From: JAKIVR01 sp035933635 | GTDB taxonomy: Archaea; Thermoplasmatota; Thermoplasmata; Lutacidiplasmatales; UBA184 | NCBI GenBank assembly: GCA_035933635.1 | Contig: DASYYY010000031.1 | Coordinates: forward strand, 186,001-250,000 | Direction of reading: 5' to 3' | Length of the DNA stretch: 64,000 bases | Part shown: positions 33,087 to 42,588 of the stretch, piece by piece | How the letters are laid out: each line of letters starts with the position of its first letter | How positions within the stretch are numbered: the stretch's first letter is position 1 | The notes under the pieces: model-generated | What the model was told of the DNA's origin: nothing | Seen by the model: the letters and a program-made list of their open reading frames with translations, nothing else | The model's database searches: none | Translations under genes and position numbers: made by a program

Positions 33087-34238
33087 ATGAGCCGGAGCGC
33101 GCCTGCGACCCCCATGGCCCCGAAGCCCGCGCCGAGTTCGCCGGCCCGTGAGATGGCCCGCATCATTCTCGGGAAGTACCTCCGGGTCGCCCGGCGCGAG
33201 CGCGTCACCATCGAGAGCTGGAGCGCCACGCTCGAGGAGGCCAACGCGTTCTCCCTCGAGGCGCTCCGACTCGGCGCGCGCCCGTTGCTCCTCTACCAGG
33301 ACGAGCCGACCTACTGGGCGGCGACCCAAGAGGTCGCGCCGGAGGACCTCGCCCAGCTGGGCGAGCACCGTCGCGCCGCGCTGGAGCGGACCGACGTGTT
33401 CGTCAGCTTCTTCGGTCCCAGCGACCGGGAGCGCTTCCACGCACTGCCCTCGGCAGCGCTCGAGAAGCTCGGCGATTACCAAGATTCGATGTACCGGGCG
33501 GCGGCCAAGGCCGGTGCCCGGGCGGTCCAGATGGCCGTGGGCCGGGCCTCTCCCGAATCCGCTCGGATGTACGGCGTCGATCTCGCGGCCTGGCGCAAGG
33601 AGCTGGTCGACGGTTGCCTTCTCGACCCCGGGGAGTTGCGCGACCGCGCCCGGCGGGTGGGCGCCGCTCTGGCCACGGCTCGCGAGCTGGAGATCCGGCA
33701 TCCCAACGGGACCGACCTCCGCCTTCGGTTGCGCCATCGCAAGCCCATCGTCTCCGACGGGACCGTTCACCCGGCGACCCGACAGGGGAGCTGGAGTCTG
33801 GTGACGCTCCCCACCGGGGTGGTGGCCGTCGCCCTGGATGAACGGGCCGGCGAGGGCGTCTTCCGGTCGAACGTGCGGAGTTCGGTGGGACTCTCCGATG
33901 CCGTGGGCGAACTCGCCGGAGGACGCTGGACGTTCCAGGGCGGACGACTGCGACGGTATGCCTACGACGAGGGCGCCGAGCTGTTCGCCGAGAGCTATGC
34001 GCGGGCTCCGGCCGGCAAGGACCGGCCCGGGAGCCTCTCGATCGGGCTCAACCCGGCGATCGCCAAGGCGCCGTTGCTCGAGGACGAGGGGGCCGGGACC
34101 CTCACCCTGCACATCGGGCGGAACGACTACGTCGGCGGTTCGAACCACGTGTACTGGTGGGCCTGGCTCTTCCTACGGGGCGGCGACCTTCTGGTCGACG
34201 GGCGGCCGCTCCTACGGAGGGGACGTTGGGCGGAATGA
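33087..34238 (+). CDS. M29 (AmpS/AmpT)-like aminopeptidase homologue, probably inactive
   Basis: This region of about 383 residues matches the M29 aminopeptidase family in overall layout: an ARIILGKYLRVARRERVTIE start, the GTDLRLRLRHRK strand, LPTGVVAVALD, GLNPAIAKAPLLEDEGAGT and GSNHVYWWAWL near the end. In active members these carry metal ligands: LPTEEV, DE-x-A-x-x-H, and HVDW or HWD. Here the first Glu is missing (LPTGVV), the last His-x-Asp reads YWWAW, and the central His is displaced; only one Glu looks kept. It is probably non-catalytic or uses other residues. The start is uncertain because the frame is open from the transposase-like part. Confidence 0.6.
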   Translation: MSRSAPATPMAPKPAPSSPAREMARIILGKYLRVARRERVTIESWSATLEEANAFSLEALRLGARPLLLYQDEPTYWAATQEVAPEDLAQLGEHRRAALERTDVFVSFFGPSDRERFHALPSAALEKLGDYQDSMYRAAAKAGARAVQMAVGRASPESARMYGVDLAAWRKELVDGCLLDPGELRDRARRVGAALATARELEIRHPNGTDLRLRLRHRKPIVSDGTVHPATRQGSWSLVTLPTGVVAVALDERAGEGVFRSNVRSSVGLSDAVGELAGGRWTFQGGRLRRYAYDEGAELFAESYARAPAGKDRPGSLSIGLNPAIAKAPLLEDEGAGTLTLHIGRNDYVGGSNHVYWWAWLFLRGGDLLVDGRPLLRRGRWAE

Positions 34239-34423
34239 TCGCGCCGCGGTTCCGGTGCACGGGGAGTCCCGTTCGCCGTGCGGGGATTCCCCGTGCGGTC
34301 ACGGCGCGACGGTCCGCCGCCGCATCGGCCCCTCTGACCCCGCCCCGGTCGAGCCGGCCGCTGTACGGTGTCGGGCATCGGTCGCGACACCCCCCCGGCT
34401 GACCCCGCGTCCCGGAACGATCG

Positions 34424-35392
34424 ATGGACCCGCTGCTCCTCGTCCTCCTCGTCGCCCTCGCGGTGGCCTTTGCCTACAGCATCGGAGCGCACTACACGGG
34501 GGCCTGCATGGGCATGCCGTATGCGGCCGGCGCCATCCGGCTCGCTCCCGCCCTGCTGGTGATGGCGCCCTTGACCTTCGTGGGCGCGATCGTCGCCAGC
34601 GAGGGCGTCGAACAGACGGTCGGGAATGGGCTGCTGGAGCCCGGGACGGTGAGCGTACCCCTCGCGATCGCCATCGTGCTCAGCGCGCTCGTGCTCACCG
34701 GCGCCTACAACTTCCTGACCCTCCCGACCTCGACGATCCAAATCCTCGTCTTTTCGACCGTGGGTGCGGGTATCGCGGCCGGGACGGCCATCGATTGGCG
34801 TACGGTCGAACACCTGCTTGAGCTGTGGGCGGTCGCCCCGTTCGTAGCGTTCGCTCTCGGCTACCTGTTCGTACGCCTGGGCGATCGGAATCGAGCCCGC
34901 ACCGCCGGGCACTCCGGTCTCACCCGGAACGCCGCGCTGGCATTGGTCTTGGTCGGGGCGGCCGCGTCGTTCGCGATGGGGGCGAACGATGTCTCCAACG
35001 CCTCAGGGGCCCTGATCATGACCGGGCAGTTCGGACTCTTGGCCGCAGCGGCCACTGGGGGCCTCGGCCTGGCCATCGGGGTGCTCACCTGGGGGCGGCC
35101 GCTCTTGGAGGGGGTGGCCTTCCGGATCGTCCGGCTCGATGGCCCCATGGCGATCAGCGCGCAGTTCGCTCAGGCCACGGTGATCCTGGCCTCGGTCGCG
35201 TTCGGGCTATTCACCTCGATGAACCAGGCGCTCGTCGGAGGGATGATCGGGACGGGGGTGGCCCGAGGGCAGAACCTGGTGCTGTGGCCGGCGGTCCGCG
35301 GGATCTTGGCCGGATGGGCGCTGGGACCGGTGTCCGGGGCCGTCCTGGGGTTCGGGGTGACCGAGATGCTACGTTACCTCGGGGTCCTGTAG
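34424..35392 (+). CDS. pit: Inorganic phosphate transporter, PiT family
   Basis: A 322-residue membrane protein with about nine hydrophobic helices and the two inverted PiT repeats. The second repeat holds the signature GANDVSNASGALIMTG, and the first has the more divergent GAHYTGACMGMPYAAGAI. The fold suits a sodium- or proton-coupled phosphate symporter. A basic cytosolic loop between repeats (about 150-165) fits the family. It is a single gene; no phoU-like regulator, common next to PiT genes, is seen beside it. The 34239-34423 gap is GC-rich with no clear promoter. Confidence 0.85.
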   Translation: MDPLLLVLLVALAVAFAYSIGAHYTGACMGMPYAAGAIRLAPALLVMAPLTFVGAIVASEGVEQTVGNGLLEPGTVSVPLAIAIVLSALVLTGAYNFLTLPTSTIQILVFSTVGAGIAAGTAIDWRTVEHLLELWAVAPFVAFALGYLFVRLGDRNRARTAGHSGLTRNAALALVLVGAAASFAMGANDVSNASGALIMTGQFGLLAAAATGGLGLAIGVLTWGRPLLEGVAFRIVRLDGPMAISAQFAQATVILASVAFGLFTSMNQALVGGMIGTGVARGQNLVLWPAVRGILAGWALGPVSGAVLGFGVTEMLRYLGVL

Positions 35393-35510
35393 TCCGGCTC
35401 CCGTACCTTCGCGTCCGCCGTAACGCGGCCGGCTCGGGAACCCCATCGCCGCCGTGGATACTCCGATAATGGCGAGCGGACGTGATATCCACCGGGTGAT
35501 TTGGCTCGAA

Positions 35511-35518
35511 GTTCTTAA
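35511..35518 (+). promoter_or_regulatory. TATA-like box of the kelch-PKD gene
   Basis: GTTCTTAA lies about 27 nt before the ATG at 35542, giving a likely leaderless or very short 5' leader. Confidence 0.5.
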
Positions 35519-35541
35519 CCCGGTTCGGCCCACCCCGGGCA

Positions 35542-37263
35542 ATGTCCCCGCGCTCCCGTCCGACCCGGACCCCTCTTTTCCGACCCGGTCTGTCGCTCCT
35601 CACCGTGATCGTCCTCACAGGTATCGTCGGCCTGCTGCTCCTCTCACCCGTCCCGTCGGGCCACACCTTGGCCTCCGCCCCGCCCACTCCTCCTGCCCGA
35701 ATCGGTGCCGCGACCCATCCGGCGACCTCGTTCGGCTGGCAGCAGATCACGACGAACGGCTCTCCGCCGGGAACGGCGGGCGGCGGGTTCGCGTACGACC
35801 CGGCGGACAACTACACCGTCCTGTTCGGAGGGTGCGTCGCCGGCAACTATTGGTACTCCGTCTGCACGCCGACGAACACGACCTGGACCTACCGCAACGG
35901 GACGTGGACCCAGCTCTACCCGACGCTCTCCCCCCCGGCGCGTTACTACACGAGCCTGACCTGGGACGCCGCGCTCGGCGAGCTCGTGCTGTTCGGCGGC
36001 AACGGTTCGAACGGGTTCCTCAACGACACTTGGAGCTTCGTCCACGGCACCTGGCACCAGCTGGCCCCCGCCGTCTCGCCGCCCGCCCGGGCGGCCGCCT
36101 ACATGACCTACGATGCGGCGCTCTCCCAGATCGTGCTGTTCGGGGGCGAATCGTTCCGGCAATTGACCAATCTGCAGTCCGAGTCGTACGTCGGAGCCGA
36201 CTTCGGCGATACCTGGGTGTTCTCGGGCACCACCTGGACGAACGTGACGCCCGCGACCAGTCCCCCGCCCCGCGACTCCGGCTCGATGGCCTACGACGCC
36301 CAGGACGGCTTGGTGGTGCTCTACGGCGGGTTCTACTGGGGCGGCGGCGGAGGCAACTACGGGGACACGTGGGTGTACAACGGGAGCGGCAACTGGACCC
36401 AGCAGTACACCAGCCCGTCGCCCACGGGACGCAACAACGGGGCGTTCGCGATGGACCCTACGCTCGGTGCCGACGTCCTGTTCGGTGGGCACTACTCCTA
36501 CAGCTTCTACAACGACACGTGGGCGTACAACCAGACGTTCGGCTGGGTCCAGCTCTCGGGATCGTCGTTCAACGGCAGCACCGGGTCGAACTGGACCTCG
36601 CCCAGCCAGCGGTGGGCCTCCCAGCTCACATTCGACGCGGCCGACAACTGCCTGGTGCTCTTCGGAGGGTACGTCGGACCGGGCGGGTACGCCACTTCCG
36701 GTTTCACCTACTACAACGACACCTGGTCGCTCGGCGCGTGCGGGAGCGCGAGCGGAAGCTCCACCGGCAACGACAGCGGTCACCTCCCGCACGGCGGGGC
36801 GATCCCGCTGGGAGCGTCGGCCGTGGTGCTCTCCTCCTTCGGCCACGCCGCGGTGACCGTCAGCTACAAGGTGACCGTGAGCGGAGGGGCGCTGCCGTAC
36901 TCGATCCAGTGGAACTTCGGTGATGGCTCCTACGGCTCCGGGACCTCCGGACAAACAGTCGCCCACCGGTTCACGATCGCGGGCACCTTCGCTCCGTTCG
37001 TCACGGTCCGTGACGGGGTCGGTACGGTCCGGATCGTTCAGCTTCCCAGCGTCGTCGTCACGCCCGGATCGTCCGCCACCCATTCCACGGCCGCGGCCCT
37101 CTCGCCCCTGGCCGTCTACGCGGCGGTCGGCGGGGTGCTCGCCCTGATCGCGGCGACCGCCGTGAGCCTCCGGGTACGGCGGCGCCGATTGCAGCGCGTG
37201 GCGAGCGAGGGGGAAGCGATCGTCCGCGAGCTCTCCGACGGCGAAAGTAACAACTGGCGCTGA
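35542..37263 (+). CDS. Secreted/membrane-anchored kelch-propeller and PKD protein
   Basis: A 573-residue surface protein. A signal anchor is at 17-36. Six kelch-like blades follow, each with LFGG or LYGG and a following NDTW or GDTW turn (LFGG near residues 94, 150, 199, 313 and 373; LYGG at 260). A PKD domain with WNFGDGS spans about 432-505, then a TM helix (521-542) and a basic cytosolic tail. Kelch propellers and PKD domains outside the cell generally bind glycans or proteins; no catalytic motif is seen. It lies 29 bp upstream of the PKD-winged-helix gene, so the two and thermopsin may form one operon. Confidence 0.8.
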   Translation: MSPRSRPTRTPLFRPGLSLLTVIVLTGIVGLLLLSPVPSGHTLASAPPTPPARIGAATHPATSFGWQQITTNGSPPGTAGGGFAYDPADNYTVLFGGCVAGNYWYSVCTPTNTTWTYRNGTWTQLYPTLSPPARYYTSLTWDAALGELVLFGGNGSNGFLNDTWSFVHGTWHQLAPAVSPPARAAAYMTYDAALSQIVLFGGESFRQLTNLQSESYVGADFGDTWVFSGTTWTNVTPATSPPPRDSGSMAYDAQDGLVVLYGGFYWGGGGGNYGDTWVYNGSGNWTQQYTSPSPTGRNNGAFAMDPTLGADVLFGGHYSYSFYNDTWAYNQTFGWVQLSGSSFNGSTGSNWTSPSQRWASQLTFDAADNCLVLFGGYVGPGGYATSGFTYYNDTWSLGACGSASGSSTGNDSGHLPHGGAIPLGASAVVLSSFGHAAVTVSYKVTVSGGALPYSIQWNFGDGSYGSGTSGQTVAHRFTIAGTFAPFVTVRDGVGTVRIVQLPSVVVTPGSSATHSTAAALSPLAVYAAVGGVLALIAATAVSLRVRRRRLQRVASEGEAIVRELSDGESNNWR

Positions 37264-37292
37264 GGGTTGCGCGCCCCGCCAGGGGCGCGCCG

Positions 37293-38390
37293 ATGTCAGT
37301 GGGTCCGGCACGAGCCCTCGCTCTCGCCCTGTCGTTCGTGGTGGCGCTCGTCCTGCTGGCGCACCCACCCGCTCCGGTCGCGACACCGGCCGGACCATCG
37401 GTTTCGACCCATCCCTTCGGACCGGAGTCCGGGTATCCGCCGATCCGGATCACCATCTCCGCGACCCCGACCCATGGGGTGGCGCCCCTCACGGTCCAGT
37501 TCACGGCCACGGCGACCGGCGGCAACGGCGCGTTCGTGGGCTTCGCCTGGAGCTTCGGTGACGGGGGAAGTGGCTCCGGGGCGCGTCTCAACTACACCTA
37601 CGAGGCGACCGGGAACTACACGGTCCGGCTCAATGTCAGCGACAGTGCGGGGGACCGGGCGAGCCAGACCGCGGGCGTCCTCGTCACCCCGTTCGCCACC
37701 GTGTCCGGTGGCACCCTCGACCCGTCACCGTGGCTGATCTACATCGGCCTCGGCGGAGGAGCGGCGGTGCTCGCCGCTCTGTTGCTCTGGTCGGCCCGCT
37801 TTGCCCGTAGGGACGGCCTGCCCCCGTCCGATCCGAACGCCGAAGCGACCCCACGGGAACCCGAACCTCCGGTGGCTTCACCGGAACCCGATGCCCCGGA
37901 GTTGATCGTGCCGCCACCGGTACCGGAGCCGACGATCCCGATCACCCCGACCGGTAGCCTGAGGGGTTCGCCGCCGACCTCGACGGCACCGGCGTTCACT
38001 GCGCGGACGACGTCCCGCCCCGCCCCCCGCGCCCCCGTCGCCCTGGGTGCGGTACCTCGCGAAGTCCTCCGTATCTCGCATCGTGTCATTCTGCACCTGG
38101 CCCGCCAGGGTGTCCCCCCGCCCCACGAGGTCGCGCGGATGGAACAGACCCAGCAAGGGATGGGCAAGGAGTTCGGGTCGACGCAGAGTGGAATGTCGAA
38201 CGTGCTCCAGCGTCTGGCGGCGGCCGGCGTGATCACCTTCGAGGTCCGACACGTGGCCGGTCATCCGCGCCGACTCCGGGTGTACTACCTGACCCCCTAT
38301 GGCGAGTCGTTGGCCCGGGACCTGCGCCGTAAGGACGCCGCCCGCTCGCATCCGTCGAACGCGACCTCCACTGGGTCGAACGAGCCGTGA
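37293..38390 (+). CDS. Transmembrane PKD-winged-helix regulator
   Basis: A 365-residue protein that joins an extracellular PKD domain to a cytosolic DNA-binding domain. A signal anchor (8-23) is followed by a PKD domain (52-133, with WSFGDGG at 86-92), a TM helix (147-167), a Pro-rich linker (176-250) and a winged-helix domain at 254-346: ISHRVILHLARQGVPPPHEV, a GSTQSGMSNVLQRLAAAG recognition region and an LRVYYLTPYGESLARDL ending. This is the layout of a one-component membrane receptor-regulator. It overlaps the thermopsin gene (GTGA), so thermopsin or its neighbours may be its target. The role is inferred from architecture. Confidence 0.78.
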   Translation: MSVGPARALALALSFVVALVLLAHPPAPVATPAGPSVSTHPFGPESGYPPIRITISATPTHGVAPLTVQFTATATGGNGAFVGFAWSFGDGGSGSGARLNYTYEATGNYTVRLNVSDSAGDRASQTAGVLVTPFATVSGGTLDPSPWLIYIGLGGGAAVLAALLLWSARFARRDGLPPSDPNAEATPREPEPPVASPEPDAPELIVPPPVPEPTIPITPTGSLRGSPPTSTAPAFTARTTSRPAPRAPVALGAVPREVLRISHRVILHLARQGVPPPHEVARMEQTQQGMGKEFGSTQSGMSNVLQRLAAAGVITFEVRHVAGHPRRLRVYYLTPYGESLARDLRRKDAARSHPSNATSTGSNEP

Positions 38391-40639
38391 ACGTTGGGGC
38401 GCCGGTGGCGCGCTTTTCAGGGAACTACATGCCGGGCGGGAATCGTGAGGTTGATGTGGGCCGTCCGGGTTCCCACGCCGTGACAGCGGCCCGAGCTGGG
38501 AGTCCCGGTGCCCGCGGGCTCGCGATCTTCTGCCTCGTCCTGGCGGCGACGATGGCCATACCCCTCCCGGCCGCTCTCCACGTACAGGGCCCGCCATGGG
38601 TCGGACCCCCGAGGGGAACCGGCCCTGGCCCTGCGGCCGCGCCGCCGACGGCTCCGCAGACGTTCCCACGCCTCTTCCCGCCACGAGCGGCCATCGCGCA
38701 CGCCCCGAACGTCCAGGCGATCGACCCGAACGCATCGTACACGACCGAACCGGCGCCCCTCGGGGTCACCGATTTCGGCGTCGACCGGGGGGGAAACGCC
38801 TACGCGTACAACACCACGAGCTTCGTCGGGACCGCCGACATGGGAACCCTCCGGGCCTCGGGCTGCACCGGGTCGAGCTACTGCACGGTCGTCGGGCTCC
38901 AGCTCAATGTCGAGCTGCTCCTGGAGGACCCGGCCACGGCCACGAGCTACACCTACTGGGTGCAGAACGTCATCCAGATCGACACCGGTTCGCAGTACGT
39001 CGCCGCGGTCAACAACATCTGGAACTTCACCGGCCCGGCCACCTCGAACTCCCTCAATCGCGCGAGCGTCCAGGGGAACGGCTCGATCCAGACCTACGGG
39101 AGCGAGAACGTCTACATCGACTCGATGAACTGCAGCGCCAAGGACGCCTACCCCGGTGGCTGCACCTACTTCTCCTGGCCGCTCGTCCTGCAGGACCGGG
39201 TCGCGTCCTTCGTCCGCAACGGCGAGCCGGGCGTGGGCTTCGATTTTGCCAGCGGCACCGACGGCTGGGTCCGGTGGGACACGGCCTACTTCCCCTTCGC
39301 CACGGGATTCGTGGACCGCGGATTCTACGTCACCGGCTACGCCTACAACAGCCACGACCTCTACGACGACGCCGAGTTCGTGCTCACGGGCGCCAAGCCC
39401 GGGTGGGTCGACTCCGGCAGCCACGCGAACCTCTCGCTCCAGTTCTGGAACGGGCACAACCTCCAGGCGGTGCCGAACGCCTTCAACCACGGCGGCAACA
39501 CCGCCGAATCGATCTCGAACCTGATCGCCTCGGCCAACCGGGTCGCGCCCCAGGGCATCCCCGGCACCCAGCTCGCGCCGGGTCGCGGCAGCGTGGGCTA
39601 CTCCTACACCGACGCCCTCGTGGGCACGCTCACCGTCGACACCCCGCTGGCCTCCGGCGCGATCACCGTGAACGGTACGGGCTTTTCCTTCAGAGACAAC
39701 TCCTCGAGCCTCACCCTCTTCGCCGGGACCTACACCGTGGTCCTGGACTCCACGCTCGAGCCCAACCAGGGCCAGGCGACCGTCACCGCCGGCGGCGTCA
39801 CGGTCCTGCGGCTGGGCTTCGGCTACGTCGAGCCGGTGGTGTTCAACGAGACCGGGCTTCCCGCGGGGACCTTCTGGGCCGTGACGGTCGACAACCAGCT
39901 GCTCACCTCGCAGTCCAACCTCATCGAGACCGGCCTCGTCAACGCGACCTACGGCGTCCGGTTCAGCGCCGTGACGGGTTTCTCCGTCGGATTCACCGGG
40001 AGCTCGATCGTCGTCTCCGGGCCGACGAACGTCTCGGTGCCCTACCGTGCGTTCACCTTCGGGGTGAGCTTCGAGGCGCAGAACCTGCCCGCCGACACCT
40101 ACTGGTGGGTGAACGTCAGCGGGACGACGGTGGGGGGGAACCAGACGGTGCTCGAGGTGCCGGTCGCGAACGGCACCCACGACTACGCGGTCGGTACGAG
40201 CTACGAGTTCATCCCGGCCCCGGCGTTCGGGACCGTCGATGTCCTCGGCCGGGTCGCGGGCGTCACGATCGCCTTCTCCGTCCGTGAAGGGTTCATCACG
40301 GGCCGGGTCAGCCCGCTCTCGGCGGCGGTCACGATCGATGGGGGCGAGGTCCCGGTCGATGCCGGATCGTTCAACGTCACGGTGCTGCCGGGCGCCCACC
40401 AGATCGTCACGACCGCCCAGGGGTACGTCACGAACTCTACCCTCGTGCTCGTCACGCCGGGTAACGCGACCTACTCCGTCTTCGCCATGGCCACCCAGGC
40501 GTCCACGGGACCCCCTCCCCCGGGTCCCTCCGGATCTTCGACCGGGTGGGAGTGGGTCGCGCTGGGCGCGGTCGTCGCGGTGGCGGTCGCCGTCGGGGCG
40601 GGGGTCGTGCTATGGGGCCGCCGGCCCCGCACCGGTTGA
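38387..40639 (+). CDS. Thermopsin-family peptidase (A5) with C-terminal TM anchor
   Basis: This 750-residue protein has an N-terminal membrane helix (about 44-63), then the thermopsin domain: APLGVTDFGVDRGGNAYAYN at about 122-141, LQLNVELLLEDP, and YTYWVQNVIQID. Thermopsins are acid-active endopeptidases secreted by Thermoplasmata and Sulfolobales. After about 400 come Ig-like beta domains, then a TM helix (about 722-743) and a short basic tail. A DTG string occurs (QIDTGSQYV) but need not be the pepsin motif. The GTG overlaps the stop of the membrane regulator (GTGA). Many sequons fit a glycosylated surface enzyme. Confidence 0.83.
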   Translation: MNVGAPVARFSGNYMPGGNREVDVGRPGSHAVTAARAGSPGARGLAIFCLVLAATMAIPLPAALHVQGPPWVGPPRGTGPGPAAAPPTAPQTFPRLFPPRAAIAHAPNVQAIDPNASYTTEPAPLGVTDFGVDRGGNAYAYNTTSFVGTADMGTLRASGCTGSSYCTVVGLQLNVELLLEDPATATSYTYWVQNVIQIDTGSQYVAAVNNIWNFTGPATSNSLNRASVQGNGSIQTYGSENVYIDSMNCSAKDAYPGGCTYFSWPLVLQDRVASFVRNGEPGVGFDFASGTDGWVRWDTAYFPFATGFVDRGFYVTGYAYNSHDLYDDAEFVLTGAKPGWVDSGSHANLSLQFWNGHNLQAVPNAFNHGGNTAESISNLIASANRVAPQGIPGTQLAPGRGSVGYSYTDALVGTLTVDTPLASGAITVNGTGFSFRDNSSSLTLFAGTYTVVLDSTLEPNQGQATVTAGGVTVLRLGFGYVEPVVFNETGLPAGTFWAVTVDNQLLTSQSNLIETGLVNATYGVRFSAVTGFSVGFTGSSIVVSGPTNVSVPYRAFTFGVSFEAQNLPADTYWWVNVSGTTVGGNQTVLEVPVANGTHDYAVGTSYEFIPAPAFGTVDVLGRVAGVTIAFSVREGFITGRVSPLSAAVTIDGGEVPVDAGSFNVTVLPGAHQIVTTAQGYVTNSTLVLVTPGNATYSVFAMATQASTGPPPPGPSGSSTGWEWVALGAVVAVAVAVGAGVVLWGRRPRTG

Positions 40640-40747
40640 GGGGCGTGCGCGGCGGTCCCGCCAATCTGCGTTCCGGGTGCGGGGAGGAGCCGCCCGCCGA
40701 GGGGCCCAGAAGGCACATGCCCTCCGCCGGCTGGGGGTCTCGCTGAG

Positions 40748-42487
40748 ATGGTCTCCCCTCCCGCAGCCGAGGCCGCCGAGTCGTTCGTCCGCCGGGCCGA
40801 AGGCGAGCTGTTCGACCTCTCGATCGAGCTCCAGCGGGCCGAGTGGGTGCAGTCCACCTACGTCACGGAGGACACGCAGGCGCTCGCGTCCCGGGCCTAT
40901 GCCCGTCTGATCCAGGCGACGGCCCGGCTCGTCCGGGAATCGAACGGGGTCGACCGCCCGAGCCTGACGCCGGAGTCCTGGCGTAAGGTCGAGCTGCTTC
41001 GGACCTCGCTGCCGCTGTTCGCACCGGCCGATCCGGCCGAGAACCTCGAGCTTCCCGCCATAGTGGCCGAGATGCAGGCGATCTATGCCCGGGGCCGGGT
41101 GCCGCTCGCCGGAGCGCCGGCCCCGCTCGACCTCGAGGAAGTCTCCAAGATCCTCGCCACCGTACGGGACCCCGCGCGACTTCGGGCGGCGTGGACCGGC
41201 TGGCATGAGATCGCGCGGCCGATGCGCTCGAAGTTCGCGCGATACGTCGAGCTCGCCAACCGCGGCGTGCGCGAGGTCGGTTTCGTCGACCTGGGCGACC
41301 TCTGGCGCTCGAAGTACGACATGGCGCCGGAGGCGTTCGTCACAGAGGTCCACCGTCTCTGGGAACAGGTCGCCCCCCTCTACCGCTCGCTCCACGCCTA
41401 CGTACGGCGCCGGCTTGGAGAGATCTACGGGCCCGAGGAGGTGCCCGCGAAGGGGCCGCTCCCGGCGCACCTGCTCGGCAACATGTGGGGCCAGTCGTGG
41501 GAGCACCTGGCGCCGATCCTGAGGGGCGCCCCCAGCGACGCCGGGCCGGACCTGACCCAGATCCTCGTCGCCCGTGGCACGACGGCCCGTCAGATGGTGG
41601 AGTACGCCGAGCGGTTCTTCACCTCGATCGGATTGCCGGCGCTACCGGCGTCGTTCTGGGACCGCTCGATGCTGACCCGGCCGCGTGACCGCGAGGTCGT
41701 CTGCCATGCGAGCGCGTGGGACCTCGACTTCGCCGACGACCTGCGGATCAAGATGTGCATCGACATCACCGCGGAGGACTTCCGGACGATCCACCATGAG
41801 CTGGGTCACAACTACTACCAGCGCGCCTACGCGCCGCAGCCGTTCCTCTTCCGCGACAGTGCCAACGACGGCTTCCACGAGGCGATCGGCGACACGATCT
41901 CGCTGTCGGTGACGCCGGAGTACCTCGTACGGGTCGGCCTGTTCGATCGCGCTCCGGGCGAAGCGGCGGACCTGCCGGTGCTGCTCGACCGCGCGCTCGA
42001 GGACATCGCCTTCCTGCCGTTCGGCCTGCTCGTCGACGAGTGGCGGTGGCGGGTGTTCGACGGCTCGATCGCGCCGGAGGAGTACAACCGCACCTGGTGG
42101 GAATACCGTCGCAAGTACCAGGGGCTCGCTCCGCCGGCGGAGCGGGGCGAGGAGGAGTTCGACCCGGGCGCCAAGTACCACGTCGCGGCGAACGTCCCGT
42201 ACATCCGCTACTTCCTCGCCTCGATCCTGCACTTCCAGTTCCACCGCGCGCTCGCCCGCGAGGTCGATTGGACCGGCCCGCTCCACCGGTGCTCGATCTA
42301 CGGCCACACGGGGGCGGGCGAGCGGCTCGCCTCCATGCTCGCCCTGGGCGCGAGCCGTCCGTGGCCGGAAGCGCTGGAGGCCCTCACCGGCGAACCGACG
42401 ATGGACGCGGGCGCGCTCCTCGACTACTACGCGCCGCTCCGCCGCTGGCTCGACGAGCAGAACCGCGGCTCCCCCGTCGGCTGGTAG
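40748..42487 (+). CDS. M2 family peptidase (angiotensin-converting enzyme-like)
   Basis: A 579-residue zinc carboxydipeptidase homologue. The metal site is clear: HHELGH with H350, E351 and H354, and the third ligand E378 in DGFHEAIGDTISLSVTP, which matches ACE-type M2 peptidases very closely (HExxH plus FHEA-G). MWGQSWE (246-252) and a later Tyr/His-rich stretch also fit. No signal peptide is seen, so it may act in the cytoplasm, cutting dipeptides from peptide C-termini. It follows the thermopsin gene by 108 bp and may use its products. M2 peptidases are rare in archaea. Confidence 0.87.
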   Translation: MVSPPAAEAAESFVRRAEGELFDLSIELQRAEWVQSTYVTEDTQALASRAYARLIQATARLVRESNGVDRPSLTPESWRKVELLRTSLPLFAPADPAENLELPAIVAEMQAIYARGRVPLAGAPAPLDLEEVSKILATVRDPARLRAAWTGWHEIARPMRSKFARYVELANRGVREVGFVDLGDLWRSKYDMAPEAFVTEVHRLWEQVAPLYRSLHAYVRRRLGEIYGPEEVPAKGPLPAHLLGNMWGQSWEHLAPILRGAPSDAGPDLTQILVARGTTARQMVEYAERFFTSIGLPALPASFWDRSMLTRPRDREVVCHASAWDLDFADDLRIKMCIDITAEDFRTIHHELGHNYYQRAYAPQPFLFRDSANDGFHEAIGDTISLSVTPEYLVRVGLFDRAPGEAADLPVLLDRALEDIAFLPFGLLVDEWRWRVFDGSIAPEEYNRTWWEYRRKYQGLAPPAERGEEEFDPGAKYHVAANVPYIRYFLASILHFQFHRALAREVDWTGPLHRCSIYGHTGAGERLASMLALGASRPWPEALEALTGEPTMDAGALLDYYAPLRRWLDEQNRGSPVGW

Positions 42488-42588
42488 CGGCCCCGGCGCG
42501 GACGCCGGGTAGTCTCGTGGGCCACAGCGCGCGAGCGCCACTGACCCGACCGGGACATTTCTTTGATAGATTCGGCGTCGATGAACCA

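Noticed and set aside
38990..39010. DTG string in the thermopsin gene taken as a pepsin-type active site
   Set aside because: Thermopsins do not have the pepsin DTG pair, and only one copy occurs in a variable part.
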